43,781 nt of DNA from Pedobacter panaciterrae (GTDB taxonomy: Bacteria > Bacteroidota > Bacteroidia > Sphingobacteriales > Sphingobacteriaceae): assembly GCF_001636695.1 (NCBI RefSeq), contig NZ_LGEL01000046.1, positions 1 to 43,781 of the forward strand, written 5' to 3'. This document shows positions 1-10,266 of the stretch, piece by piece. The notes beneath the pieces were generated by a model. The model made no database searches. It was not told where the DNA came from and saw nothing but the letters and a program-made list of their open reading frames with translations. The translations under genes were made by a program, and so were the position numbers. Numbering within the stretch: the first letter of the stretch is position 1; each line of letters begins with the position of its first letter.

Positions 1-3000
1 AAGAAGATGTAGCGAAGGATACTACATCAACCTTGAAATTTTCTATTGACAAGGTTGCTCTTGAGGATATAGGTATCGTTTATCGTGATGATGTAGCTGG
101 TAATGACGTAAAGTTAAATCTGGGCGAATTTACTGCAAACATTAAAGATTTCGACCTGGATAATCAACACTATGTAATCAAATCTCTGGCCTTAAAAAAC
201 ACTTCTTTAAAATATCTGCAGCAAAAACCACTCACACAGTTAGAGGCCCATTTGCAAAACAGCATAGATACAGCAAAAACAGAATCTGGTAAATTACCAC
301 TCGTAGAAATCCAGGATTTTGCCTTTAATAATATCAAAATAGGCTTTAACGATCAGATTTCTGGTATGAATGCGGATGTTGATCTGAATAAACTTGCCTT
401 AACTCAGTTGTTCATTGACCTTACAAATAGCAATTATAAAGTTGATGATGCTAAATTGAATGATACTAAGATCAATTTTAGTTCTGCAGCCAATAAAGCG
501 AATGTAAATGTAAATGAGCTATCGATAACCAAGCTTTTAGCTGATGTTAAAAATGGCAGGTATAAAGTAAATGATGCAAAACTTAACAAGTCTGATGTTC
601 TGTTTGCATTAAAGCCCGTTAAACCTGCTAAAGAAACAAAAGTGGATACGGCAGAGAAATCTTCACCATTATCATTACTGGTTGATAATATAAGTTTGAC
701 TGAGAACAATGTTCAATTTGATAATCTTGGAGCCAAACCCGCAAAGGGAATGGATTTTAATCATTTAAAATTTACCGGTCTGACATTGCTGGCTAATGCA
801 CTTTCTTACAGCGACACAGGTATAAAAATAAATGTAAATGAAGGTGTTTTCAAGGAGAAAAGTGGCTTTCAATTGTCTAAATTAAGAGGTAATGTTGTAT
901 ATTCCGACAAGGCTATCAAGGTGAATAATTTCTTATTGAAAACGCCAAATACATCAATTGAAAATGTTACAGAATTAAACTACTCTTCACTTGATGATTT
1001 AACAAAGCATCCCGAAAAGGTAAAGCTTTCTATAGTAGTTAAGAACACAACCATTGGCTTAAAGGATGCTGTTTATTTCAGTGATGCAGTTCCTGAGAAT
1101 TACAGAAATGAAAAAATAAAAGTAGATGCCAACGTGAATGGTTATATGAATAACCTGGTTATTCCCAAACTAAAGATCTCGGGATTAAAAAGTACAAACA
1201 TTGATGTAAGTGGCAGGATAAAAGGACTGCCCGATATGAATAAGGCCTACTTTGACATGAATATCAAAAGGTTTTCGATGACTAAAAAAGACCTTTTAGT
1301 AGTTATTCCTAAAAAAACATTACCAACCAATATCGAGCTTCCTAATGTGATTGTGGCAAATGGAAAGTTTACAGGTTCAATGACCAATTTTAATACGGGA
1401 TTTAACATTAACACCGATATGGGGTCGGCCAGGTTACTTGCAAATATGAAAGGCCCTAAAGGCAAAGAGAGCTATGTTGCAAACATAGACCTCAATAATT
1501 TCAATGTAGGCAGACTACTTAAACAACAGGCTCAATTGGGTAAAATTACGGCTAAAGCAAGTGTTAAAGGCACCGGACTGGATCCTAAAACAGCCTCAGC
1601 ACAATTTAAAGCACAATTAATAAGTGCTTACTACAACAAATATACTTACAAGGATCTCTTTTTAAGCGGCGATTTCAAACAGCAGAAATTAAACTTAAAA
1701 GGTAATATGGCCGACACAAATTTGAACTTTAATTTAACTACAGCTGTAAATATTGAGGGTAAATATCCGGCAGTAAAGGCCGATCTGGATTTAAAGCAGG
1801 TAGATTTGCAGAAACTGCACTTTAGTCCGGGTGAATTTAAAGTAGCCGGAGTAATTAATGCAGATGTAAAAACAGCTGATCCTGATTATCTGAATGGTGA
1901 TATTTCTGTAAACAGCTTACAGGTAGTTAAGGACGGCGAACGTTTTAATGTTGATACCATCATGCTGCATTCTGAAGCAAGTGAAACACACAATACGCTC
2001 ACCCTGCGTTCTGAGTTTATGCGTGCTAAAATAGATGGCAAGTATCAACTCACCAATATCGGCAGTGCCGTGATTAACCAGATCAATAAATATTATCAAT
2101 TTGGTGAGGTTACTAAAATCCCAGACCAGCGGTTTAGGTTCTACGTAAACTTCTATAACCCTAAAATCCTTCAAAATTTTGTACCGGAACTAACCACCTT
2201 TGCTCCTTCCAGAATGAACGGCTTAATTGATACTCAAAAGGATAGTTTGCTGATGAATGCCTCCTTTCCTCAGATAGTTTATGGTGGATACAGAATTGAC
2301 AGTACCCGCTTAAATGTGAACAATACCGATCAGAAACTGAATTATAAGCTCCAGATAAAAAGCTTCCAAAGCTCTGTTGCTAATTTATTTAACAGTGAAA
2401 TCAGCGGTGATGCTGTAAATAACAATCTTGGTTTAAACATTTATTTAAGAGATAGCAAGCGGAAAGACAAATATGTTTTGGGTGGCAACTTTAAATCGAT
2501 CAACAAAGATTACCGGTTTAGTTTTGATCCTCAGAAGCTTTTGCTTAATTATGAAAAATGGGCAATTGCACCTGAAAACTACATCCAGTTTGGTCAGTCG
2601 GGCATTGTAGCCAGTCAGTTTAATCTTAGTAAAGGCAACCAGCTTTTAGGCATTAACAGCACAGACACAGTCGCAAACTCACCATTGAAAGTGGAATTTA
2701 AAGATTTTAAAATAGAAACACTTACAAAGTTTGCTGAGCAAGATAGTTCTTTAGTCGGAGGTACTATTAATGGTACAATTGATGCAAAGGAACTTATGGA
2801 TACACCTAAATTCGAAGCGAACTTAACAATAGATAGGTTAAGGTATTTAAAAGATGATTTTGGAACCCTGCGTGTTTCAGTAAATAACAATACTGAGAAC
2901 GCGTATGAAACCAATATTTCATTATCTGGCGTACATGAACTTCGGGTTAACGGTTTTTACTACACTTCTCCTCAAAGCGCACTTGATCTTACTTTAAATA

Positions 3001-4685
3001 TTGACAAAATTGATCTAAAGGCTATAGAGAGCGCCTCAATGGGCCAGATAAAACATGGCTCCGGTACAGTATCAGGAGAACTTTCTATTAAGGGTGCACT
3101 TGATGCGCCCAAGATCTTAGGGGATATTAAATTTAATCAGGCTGCATTTACAGCAACATATGTTAACTCCTATTTCAGAATGCCTAATGAGACCATCAGC
3201 TTTACGGATAAGGGAATCACCTTTAACAAGTTCACCATTATAGATTCTTTAAATCAAAAGGCTGTAATTACCGGTGGTGTTCTTACTACTGATTATAAAG
3301 ACTTCAAGTTTAACATGGATATCAGAACCAACAATTTTAGAGCAATGAACTCTACATCTGCTGATAATGACATGATTTATGGAACTGTTTATTTAACCAG
3401 CACCATTAAAGTTCGAGGTGACCTTAATCAGCCCGATGTAGATATGAACATTAAGGTTGAGGATAAAACCAAGTTTTTCTTTGCTATGCCACCCGATGAT
3501 CCATCAATAATTGATCAGGAAGGCATTGTACAGTTCACAGATTTTAATGCCCCACCATTTAATGGCAAAAAGGCACTAAGTGTAAGTGATTCTGTGAGTA
3601 AATCGCCAATTAAGGGCCTTAACTTAAGTGCCGTTATTGAAATTGATCCTGATGCAGAATTAAATGTAGTGGTAGATCCATCAAATGGCGATGCGTTAAA
3701 AGTTAGAGGACAAGCGTCTTTAACAGCAACTATGGATCCTAGTGGAAAAACCAGTTTAACTGGTAGATATCAGGTATCCGATGGTAGTTACAACCTTACC
3801 GTTGGGCCTGTTAAAAAAGATTTTAAACTGCAGCAAGGAAGCAGTATTGTGTGGACAGGTGACCCTACATCAGCCAATGTGAATTTAACGGCACTATACG
3901 AAGTGAATACCGCACCGATAGACCTGCTGGGTGACCCGACACAGTATGAAGCTAAGACCAAACTCCCTTTCCAGGTATACCTTATGATGACTGGAGAACT
4001 GTTAAAGCCTAGCATCAAATTCAAATTAGATTTACCAGAAAATGAGCGTGGCGCAATTAATGGAACGGTATATGCCAAATTACAAAACGTGAATACAAAT
4101 GAGAGTGAGCTTAACAAACAGGTATTTGCATTGCTGGCATTTAACAGGTTTATAGCAGATAATCCATTCCAGAGTTTAGCCGGTGGTAGTAGTGTTTCCT
4201 CTATTGCCCGTTCAAGTGTAAGTAAGCTATTAACTGAGCAATTGAACAACCTTGCATCTGATCTGATAAAGGGTGTTGACATAAACTTCGGCTTAAACTC
4301 ATCTGAGGATTATTCTGCCTCAGGCAATATGTCACAAAAAACGGATCTTGAGATTGGGTTATCTAAAAAACTTTTGAGCGACCGTTTGATTGTTACTGTT
4401 GGTAGTTCTTTTGGATTGGAGGGCCCTCAGCAACAAGGTCAGAGCTCAACTAATATTGCCGGTAATGTTAATGTCGAATACCTTCTTTCGAGTGATGGCA
4501 GATACAGGTTGAGAGCCTATAGACGAAATCAAAATGAAGGGGTAATTGAAGGGCAAATTATTGAAACTGGACTGGGATTTGCATTGGTGGTTGATTACAA
4601 TAAATTCAGAGAAGTTTTCCAGAATTTCTCCAAAAAGAAAAGATTAAGAAATGAAGAGAGGCGTAAAAATGAGACTACAAATTAA
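1..4685 (+). CDS. tamB: Translocation/assembly module TamB, 5'-truncated by the window edge
   Basis: This is a very large periplasm-spanning protein of the TamB/AsmA-like lipid-transport and outer-membrane assembly family. The reading frame is open from base 3, and the first start-like codon is a TTG at 33, so the true N-terminus, presumably with the membrane anchor, lies outside the window. About 1,560 residues remain. They are low-complexity beta-strand repeats of polar/hydrophobic alternation rich in Asn, Lys and Asp, as expected of the hydrophobic beta-groove of this family. The last ~350 residues form the conserved TamB (DUF490) domain, including stretches such as GLNLSAVIEIDPDAELNVVV and the C-terminal RLRAYRRNQNEGVIEGQIIETGLG. 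Two tandem 42-residue repeats occur near the left edge. The 3' end overlaps tamL by 17 nt, so the two are co-transcribed. Identity is confident; the exact role (phospholipid transport or OMP assembly) is family knowledge. Confidence 0.9.
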   Translation, partial: EDVAKDTTSTLKFSIDKVALEDIGIVYRDDVAGNDVKLNLGEFTANIKDFDLDNQHYVIKSLALKNTSLKYLQQKPLTQLEAHLQNSIDTAKTESGKLPLVEIQDFAFNNIKIGFNDQISGMNADVDLNKLALTQLFIDLTNSNYKVDDAKLNDTKINFSSAANKANVNVNELSITKLLADVKNGRYKVNDAKLNKSDVLFALKPVKPAKETKVDTAEKSSPLSLLVDNISLTENNVQFDNLGAKPAKGMDFNHLKFTGLTLLANALSYSDTGIKINVNEGVFKEKSGFQLSKLRGNVVYSDKAIKVNNFLLKTPNTSIENVTELNYSSLDDLTKHPEKVKLSIVVKNTTIGLKDAVYFSDAVPENYRNEKIKVDANVNGYMNNLVIPKLKISGLKSTNIDVSGRIKGLPDMNKAYFDMNIKRFSMTKKDLLVVIPKKTLPTNIELPNVIVANGKFTGSMTNFNTGFNINTDMGSARLLANMKGPKGKESYVANIDLNNFNVGRLLKQQAQLGKITAKASVKGTGLDPKTASAQFKAQLISAYYNKYTYKDLFLSGDFKQQKLNLKGNMADTNLNFNLTTAVNIEGKYPAVKADLDLKQVDLQKLHFSPGEFKVAGVINADVKTADPDYLNGDISVNSLQVVKDGERFNVDTIMLHSEASETHNTLTLRSEFMRAKIDGKYQLTNIGSAVINQINKYYQFGEVTKIPDQRFRFYVNFYNPKILQNFVPELTTFAPSRMNGLIDTQKDSLLMNASFPQIVYGGYRIDSTRLNVNNTDQKLNYKLQIKSFQSSVANLFNSEISGDAVNNNLGLNIYLRDSKRKDKYVLGGNFKSINKDYRFSFDPQKLLLNYEKWAIAPENYIQFGQSGIVASQFNLSKGNQLLGINSTDTVANSPLKVEFKDFKIETLTKFAEQDSSLVGGTINGTIDAKELMDTPKFEANLTIDRLRYLKDDFGTLRVSVNNNTENAYETNISLSGVHELRVNGFYYTSPQSALDLTLNIDKIDLKAIESASMGQIKHGSGTVSGELSIKGALDAPKILGDIKFNQAAFTATYVNSYFRMPNETISFTDKGITFNKFTIIDSLNQKAVITGGVLTTDYKDFKFNMDIRTNNFRAMNSTSADNDMIYGTVYLTSTIKVRGDLNQPDVDMNIKVEDKTKFFFAMPPDDPSIIDQEGIVQFTDFNAPPFNGKKALSVSDSVSKSPIKGLNLSAVIEIDPDAELNVVVDPSNGDALKVRGQASLTATMDPSGKTSLTGRYQVSDGSYNLTVGPVKKDFKLQQGSSIVWTGDPTSANVNLTALYEVNTAPIDLLGDPTQYEAKTKLPFQVYLMMTGELLKPSIKFKLDLPENERGAINGTVYAKLQNVNTNESELNKQVFALLAFNRFIADNPFQSLAGGSSVSSIARSSVSKLLTEQLNNLASDLIKGVDINFGLNSSEDYSASGNMSQKTDLEIGLSKKLLSDRLIVTVGSSFGLEGPQQQGQSSTNIAGNVNVEYLLSSDGRYRLRAYRRNQNEGVIEGQIIETGLGFALVVDYNKFREVFQNFSKKKRLRNEERRKNETTN
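387..638 (+). repeat. Two tandem 42-codon repeats inside tamB
   Basis: Codons from AAT at 387 and AAT at 513 encode two successive units 126 nt apart. Unit 1 contains SNYKVDDAKLNDTKINF and unit 2 contains GRYKVNDAKLNKSDVLF, each preceded by N-x-L-x-(L/I)-T-(Q/K)-L. The DNA has diverged more than the protein, so this is an old duplication of a beta-groove module and not a recent slippage event. Confidence 0.6.
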
Positions 4686-6969
4686 ATCCGGCTTATTTAT
4701 ACTTGTGTGTTTAATTTTTGGCGCCTGTAGCAGTACCAAAAACCTTAAACCCGGAGAGATTTTATATACCGGTGCAGACATCAACATTAACCCTGATTCG
4801 ACTGCAAAAATTGACAATCAGAAAGAAGTTAAGGATATTTTACTGGATAAAACGAGACCTAATCCCAATAAGTCCATTTTAGGAATAAAGTTCAAACTCG
4901 CCATGTACAATCTTGCCGGAGAACCTAAAAAACCGAAAGGGATCAGACACTGGTTGCGGACTAAAGTAGGTGAGCCTCCTGTATTGTTAAGTGAGGTTAA
5001 AATCCCTTATAACAATGCTGTATTAAAAAGCTATCTGATTAGTCAGGGTTACCTTCAATCTGAAGTAAATGGAGATACTGTGGTTAACGGCAAAAAAGGC
5101 AAAGCACTTTACACCGTAGTTACCGGTGGCAGATATAAGATTAATAGTGTGGAATTTCCGAAAGATAGTACAGGTATAGTTAGCATTATCAATCAGAATA
5201 AGAGCAAAACACTATTAAAAGTCGGCGACAATTATGATCTTGAAACTTACAAAAATGAGCGAATAAGGATAGACAATGATTTAAAGGAACAAGGGTATTT
5301 CTACTTTAATCCTGATTATTTGATTTTACAGGTGGATAGTACGGTAGGTAAACATTTGGTAGATATCAGAATCAAGATAAAAGATATTGCTCCTGATGCA
5401 GGTTTAAAACCTTATACTATTGATAAAATTAACATTTACCCTAATTACTCATTAAGAAGAGACAGTGCAATCAGAAACTCAATCCCTGAAGTGTACAAGG
5501 ACTTCAACATTTACGATTCACGACATACCTATAAGTCAGGTCTGTTCGATCGCCTGGTGTTCTTTAAAAAAGATGAATTGTATAACAGGAGAGATCATAA
5601 CCAATCCTTGAACAGAATGGTTAACATTGGCCTTTTCCAGAATGTGAAGGCAGAATTTATACCGGTTGACAGTTTTAGGAACAACAAGCTTAACCTGAAT
5701 GTTTTTCTGACCCCATTAAAGAAAAACTCTCTTTCTTTTTCTCTTACCGGAACCAGCAAGTCCAATAACTTTGTTGGTTCAGAAGCCAAGCTAACCCAAA
5801 CTACACGTAACCTTTTTAGAGGAGGCGAGCAATTAGATGTAAGTGTGAGTGGCGGTTTCGAAACTCAGGTAAGCGGGCAGGCAAAGGGACTAAATTCCTA
5901 TTCCTTTACCACCGAAGCAAAGCTTACTTTCCCAAGATTTATACTTCCTTTCTTTAATTTTAATAGCACCAATGCGTTTATCCCTAAAACGATTGCTTCT
6001 TTATCGTACCAATCACTAAACAGAGGGTCTTTGTATAGTCTGAATTCATTTAAAGGCGAGTTTGGCTATAACTGGAAAGAAAATTTATACAAAGAACACA
6101 GCTTTAACCCCATATCAATAAATTATGTAACATCAAATGTTACTAGTGATACAGCTAAAAGAGATAGTTTATTCCTGGCTAATCCTGGTCTGCAAAAGAA
6201 TTTGGAACGCCAGTTTATTATAGGAAGCAATTATAACTTTACCTTCACCAATCAGATGGAGGATTTTAGAAGAAATAATATCTATTTCTATGGAAGTCTG
6301 GAAACTGGTGGAAATGTGTGGGGCCTTTTTGCCGGGAAAAACAATGAAGGTAAAAAGACAGTACTCAGCATCCCTATTAACCAATTTATACGGGTTGAAA
6401 CAGATTTTAGAGATTATTATAAAATCACAAAGAACCTGATCTGGGCAAGTCGTTTAAATCTTGGTTATGGTTACGGATATGGGAACAATACATCCATTCC
6501 CTTTGTTCGTCAGTTCTTTGCAGGAGGTAGTAATGACATACGTGCCTTTGCTGCCAGATCATTAGGCCCCGGCTCTTACAAGCAACCAGACCAGGCCAAT
6601 AGCTATACCGATCAAAGTGGTGATATAAAGGCAATGATTAATACAGAACTACGTTTTAAGCTATTTAGTGTTTTATACGGTGCATTATTTGCTGATGCAG
6701 GTAACGTTTGGTTAAGAAAAGAAGATCCGTTAAGACCAGGGTCAGGGTTTAATTTCAAAGATGCACTTGATGAAATTGCAGTAGGTACCGGTGCTGGTCT
6801 GCGGGTAGATGCTTCAATTTTTGTAATCCGTTTAGATGTAGCGTTCCCACTAAGAAAGCCATATCTTGAACCTGGAAATCGTTGGGTAATAGATCAGGTA
6901 GATTTTGGAAGCAGCGCTTGGCGTAAAGAAAATTTAATCTATAATATAGGTATTGGGTATCCTTTTTAA
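4669..6969 (+). CDS. tamL: TamL: BamA/TamA-family outer-membrane lipoprotein
   Basis: This is an Omp85-superfamily outer-membrane beta-barrel that in Bacteroidota replaces TamA and is a lipoprotein. I chose ATG 4669, not the upstream ATG 4651, because GAGAGG at 4656-4661 sits 7 nt before it and because it gives a clean signal peptide ending in IFGAC (lipidated Cys20). The product is 766 aa. Roughly residues 30-320 are POTRA-like modules (SYLISQGYLQSEV, NDLKEQGYFYFNPDY). The remaining ~450 residues form the D15/Omp85 barrel, with GNNTSIPFVRQFFAGGSNDI and RAFAARSLGPGSY as the conserved barrel motif and a terminal aromatic (GIGYPF). It follows tamB with a 17-nt overlap. It presumably pairs with TamB to connect the inner and outer membranes. 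Confidence 0.9.
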   Translation: MRLQIKSGLFILVCLIFGACSSTKNLKPGEILYTGADININPDSTAKIDNQKEVKDILLDKTRPNPNKSILGIKFKLAMYNLAGEPKKPKGIRHWLRTKVGEPPVLLSEVKIPYNNAVLKSYLISQGYLQSEVNGDTVVNGKKGKALYTVVTGGRYKINSVEFPKDSTGIVSIINQNKSKTLLKVGDNYDLETYKNERIRIDNDLKEQGYFYFNPDYLILQVDSTVGKHLVDIRIKIKDIAPDAGLKPYTIDKINIYPNYSLRRDSAIRNSIPEVYKDFNIYDSRHTYKSGLFDRLVFFKKDELYNRRDHNQSLNRMVNIGLFQNVKAEFIPVDSFRNNKLNLNVFLTPLKKNSLSFSLTGTSKSNNFVGSEAKLTQTTRNLFRGGEQLDVSVSGGFETQVSGQAKGLNSYSFTTEAKLTFPRFILPFFNFNSTNAFIPKTIASLSYQSLNRGSLYSLNSFKGEFGYNWKENLYKEHSFNPISINYVTSNVTSDTAKRDSLFLANPGLQKNLERQFIIGSNYNFTFTNQMEDFRRNNIYFYGSLETGGNVWGLFAGKNNEGKKTVLSIPINQFIRVETDFRDYYKITKNLIWASRLNLGYGYGYGNNTSIPFVRQFFAGGSNDIRAFAARSLGPGSYKQPDQANSYTDQSGDIKAMINTELRFKLFSVLYGALFADAGNVWLRKEDPLRPGSGFNFKDALDEIAVGTGAGLRVDASIFVIRLDVAFPLRKPYLEPGNRWVIDQVDFGSSAWRKENLIYNIGIGYPF

Positions 6970-6977
6970 TATTGATT

Positions 6978-8018
6978 ATGACATTTTTGAAAAAAGCTAT
7001 TCACTTTGTTAAAGCAACGGTACATCTATTTATAGCTGCAGGAAAGGGGTTTATGGAAGACAGGGTAATGAAGCTTAGTGCTGCTCTAGCCTATTATACT
7101 ATCTTTTCCCTTACCCCGCTTATCATCATTATCATTGCCGCAGCCAGTCTGTTTTTAGGAGGAGAAATTACAAATACTGTAGAAACATCTCCAGATGGAA
7201 CAATTAAAGAATACAAGATGGATCCCAGAGAAGAACTTTTCTCTGAAATACAGGATTTAGTTGGCCCGGAGGCCACCGCTCAGCTAAAATCATTTGTAAA
7301 ACAATCAAACGTTTCAGGAAGAAGTACCATTGGATTAATTATAGGTATCACTACACTTATTATAGGTGCTACAGCAATGTTTATAGAGATTCAGGACAGT
7401 ATTAATCTTATCTGGAAAGTAAAGGCGGTTCCGAAAAAGGGATGGAAGAAACTAATTACCAACAGGCTCCTCTCCTTTTCATTAATTGCATCTCTTGGTT
7501 TTTTATTACTCGTCTCCCTTGTTGTAAACAGTGTTGTAGTTGGCATAGGTGATAAACTTGTGGGGCTGACTGCTAAAATTGGTGTTGAAAAAGTATCAGA
7601 GCTTTTTATGCTCATCCTTACCAATACCTTAACACTCGCTGTCGTCACCTGTATCTTTGCGATCATCTTTAAGGTATTACCTGATGTTGACTTAAAATGG
7701 AAACCTGCAATTGTTGGGGCTTTATTTACTGCATTGCTTTTTAGTTTGGGTAAGTATGTAATTGGAATTTATATTGAAAGAGGTAATCCAGCCTCAGCAT
7801 TTGGCGCTGCAAGTTCCATAATTGTAATTCTATTATGGATCTATTATACATCTATCATATTGTATTTTGGTGCTGAATTTACTCAGGCATATGCAGAGAG
7901 ATATGCTAAAGGTATTGCACCAAGTAAATATGCAGTACATACCAAAATTGTTGTCGTAGAAAAAAAGGTGGATGTATTACCACCTCAACATCCTGAAGAT
8001 ACAAAAATCCAACAATAG
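6978..8018 (+). CDS. YihY/BrkB-family inner-membrane protein
   Basis: The product is a multi-pass inner-membrane protein of the YihY/virulence-factor-BrkB family, 346 aa from ATG 6978; a TTG at 6972 would add two residues. The typical N-terminal signature is visible: RVMKLSAALAYYTIFSLTPL, then a long hydrophobic segment. A hydrophilic insert (about residues 70-115) follows, then four to five more membrane segments ending in LLWIYYTSIILYFGAEFTQAYAERYAKG, the family's C-terminal hallmark. The last ~35 residues are a charged cytoplasmic tail. It starts 8 bp after tamL and probably belongs to the same transcript. Its stop is 1 bp from the convergent kinase gene. The biochemical function of the family is not settled, although envelope lipid transport has been proposed for YhdP/TamB-linked members, which makes the tamB-tamL-yihY order suggestive. 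Confidence 0.88.
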   Translation: MTFLKKAIHFVKATVHLFIAAGKGFMEDRVMKLSAALAYYTIFSLTPLIIIIIAAASLFLGGEITNTVETSPDGTIKEYKMDPREELFSEIQDLVGPEATAQLKSFVKQSNVSGRSTIGLIIGITTLIIGATAMFIEIQDSINLIWKVKAVPKKGWKKLITNRLLSFSLIASLGFLLLVSLVVNSVVVGIGDKLVGLTAKIGVEKVSELFMLILTNTLTLAVVTCIFAIIFKVLPDVDLKWKPAIVGALFTALLFSLGKYVIGIYIERGNPASAFGAASSIIVILLWIYYTSIILYFGAEFTQAYAERYAKGIAPSKYAVHTKIVVVEKKVDVLPPQHPEDTKIQQ

Positions 8019-8019
8019 C

Positions 8020-10146
8020 CTAATGCATATATTTAACCATTTGATCCATAAGCTCCTGTTCTAAAAAAGGTTTCAGTACAAGATCATTCATCCCCGCTTT
8101 TAAGTAAGCCTCTCTGTTTTCCTGCATTACATGGGCTGTTATTCCTAAAATTGGAATCCTGGACTTAGCAAAATCCCCGTTATACCTGATTTCGTGCGTA
8201 AGCTCCACTCCTCCCATTACAGGCATCTGAATGTCAGTAAGTACTATATCGTAATCCTTTTTCTTATATAGTTCCAGTGCCTCTTTACCATCATATGCAG
8301 AATCATATTCCATATTCCACCTTTTCAATATCGTTTGAACCAATAAAATATTCATTTTATTATCATCTACCAGGAGTACTCTTTTTCCGGTTAGTTTTCC
8401 AACACTCACTATTCCAGCATCAGCACGCAGTTCCTGAGCAAACTCCGAAATAAGATAAGGAATTTCAAAGCTAAAAACAGAGCCTTTACCAAGCACACTG
8501 CTAACGTTTATTTTACCACCCTGCAGTTCTACTATTTTTTTACAAATTGCCAGCCCCAGACCTGTCCCCTGAAGTTGTGTTTTAGCTGACGAATAAATTT
8601 GTGAGAATTCAAGAAATATTACATCAAGATCTTCCTGCGCCATACCAACTCCGGTATCTTCCACCTGTACCTTTAACATTGCCTGTTTTCGCCCGTCTAC
8701 TACAAGCTGGACCCGAAGAGTTATTTTCCCTCTTTTTGTAAACTTAATTGCGTTGGTCAACAGATTCATAATAACCTGTTTTAAACGCAATCGGTCGCCA
8801 ATTAGATAAACCTCTTTATCAATAGATATTTTATTTTCAAATCTCAGACCTTTATTTTCTGCAAGTACATTCATACTGTGAAAAACTTCAGCAATTTCGT
8901 GTTCCGGTGAAAAAGGCTCAGATTCAATATTGATTTTACCTACCTCATATTTAGAAAAATCAAGAATTTCATTGACCAGTTCAAGCAGCATCTCTGATGA
9001 ATTCCGGATAGCATTTACCTGCTCCCGCTGTTCATCATTCAGCTTACTTTTACCAAGCTGCTCAGAAAAACCAACTACAGAGTTTAGAGGTGTACGTATT
9101 TCATGGCTCATATTAGCAAGAAAACGACTTTTTGAATGCGAATCCTGTGCTGCCAAACCATTCATTGCGATCAACAGGCTTTCATTTTTATAAAGCTTAT
9201 ACAGATTATACAGAATAATCGCGGCTAAACTAACCAACAGTAATGCATCTATCAATTCCATCCCGTTTAGCTTTTTGAGCTCACCTTCAAGCTCTCCACC
9301 CAAAGTAACTCTTCGTTTAGCTATATATTCAATATCATTTTGTTTGAATTCTTTTAAAACAGCAATTATATCATTGATCAGTTTATTGTTCAACAACAAA
9401 ATTGCCTTTTCATTACTCTTAATTTGGTGATTGTTGGCGTAAAGCTTGCGGTAATAAGCTTCAACTTCATCTAATAATTTGTTATTGAAATTTGTTACCT
9501 CATCAACAACCCCCTCGTTCTTTTTTGTTTTGATAATGGTAACTGCACTATCCTTACCGCTTTTATTAGAAATTGCGTCAGCTATCCTGCCAAAGAATTT
9601 TTTACGTGGTGCAGCCGCAGCTTGCTTAATGGTATCAACGGTTGTTACTGTTTTAAATTTTTTCTTGATTGAATTAAGGTTGATTTTTGCATTGGCACGT
9701 CTTTCTTCCAAACCAAGTTTTGAGAACCCTGCAAACAGACTATCTGTCAACTGCCTAAGCTTCAAATAACTTTCTGTTTTTAGTTTCTTTTGATTCACTA
9801 ATCCTTTTAAATCATCATTGTCCGGATTGTTATCTCCCAAACCGTGCAGGTCATTTAAAAGAAGCGAAATTCGGCGAATGCCGTCTGAAAATTGATTAAG
9901 ATAATATTTATCTGCCGTTACCGCATACATGCGTGAGTTATTCTCTGCCTGGTAAAGAATATAGATACAACTATCTACTTCTGAATAACTTTTCTGAAGC
10001 ATGGTTAGCTTTGTAATGTCACTCTTCAGACCATTAATTTTACTATTCCTAAGGTATAATAGAAAAGCATAAATAAATAATGCAAGTATCAAAAAGGCTA
10101 CTACAAAGTAACGAAACGGATCTCTTCTCTTAGCGTTAAAGGACAT
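8020..10146 (-). CDS. Hybrid sensor histidine kinase with C-terminal receiver
   Basis: The protein is a 708-aa membrane-bound hybrid kinase. Residues 12-32 and 298-316 are membrane segments enclosing a ~265-residue periplasmic sensor rich in helix-forming and charged residues, with no domain I recognise. The HisKA domain has the phospho-acceptor His348 in SHEIRTPLN. The HATPase has its N box at 461-470 (NLLTNAIKFT), G1 at 497-502 (DTGVGM) and G2 at 527-533 (GTGLGLA). The receiver spans about 587-706 with acidic pair D594/D595, phospho-acceptor Asp638 and Lys692. All catalytic residues are intact. There is no adjacent regulator or phosphotransfer protein, so its output partner is elsewhere; the lone receiver at 20622-20981 or a distant Hpt are possibilities only. 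It lies 120 bp downstream of parE on the same strand and is convergent with the brkB-like gene. Confidence 0.92.
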   Translation of the reverse strand: MSFNAKRRDPFRYFVVAFLILALFIYAFLLYLRNSKINGLKSDITKLTMLQKSYSEVDSCIYILYQAENNSRMYAVTADKYYLNQFSDGIRRISLLLNDLHGLGDNNPDNDDLKGLVNQKKLKTESYLKLRQLTDSLFAGFSKLGLEERRANAKINLNSIKKKFKTVTTVDTIKQAAAAPRKKFFGRIADAISNKSGKDSAVTIIKTKKNEGVVDEVTNFNNKLLDEVEAYYRKLYANNHQIKSNEKAILLLNNKLINDIIAVLKEFKQNDIEYIAKRRVTLGGELEGELKKLNGMELIDALLLVSLAAIILYNLYKLYKNESLLIAMNGLAAQDSHSKSRFLANMSHEIRTPLNSVVGFSEQLGKSKLNDEQREQVNAIRNSSEMLLELVNEILDFSKYEVGKINIESEPFSPEHEIAEVFHSMNVLAENKGLRFENKISIDKEVYLIGDRLRLKQVIMNLLTNAIKFTKRGKITLRVQLVVDGRKQAMLKVQVEDTGVGMAQEDLDVIFLEFSQIYSSAKTQLQGTGLGLAICKKIVELQGGKINVSSVLGKGSVFSFEIPYLISEFAQELRADAGIVSVGKLTGKRVLLVDDNKMNILLVQTILKRWNMEYDSAYDGKEALELYKKKDYDIVLTDIQMPVMGGVELTHEIRYNGDFAKSRIPILGITAHVMQENREAYLKAGMNDLVLKPFLEQELMDQMVKYMH

Positions 10147-10266
10147 ATTATCTTTTTATACTGCAGTTAAAAACTACAGAACTTATCAAACAATTATATC
10201 AAGAGGGATCTGATTGGAGTACAATAATAAATCAAAATTTTCACATAACCGACACTTTAATGAATC

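Noticed and set aside
3788-4282. Open frame of 164 codons on the minus strand inside tamB
   Set aside because: It is the shadow of the conserved TamB domain, with no family resemblance and no start context. The plus strand is clearly coding.
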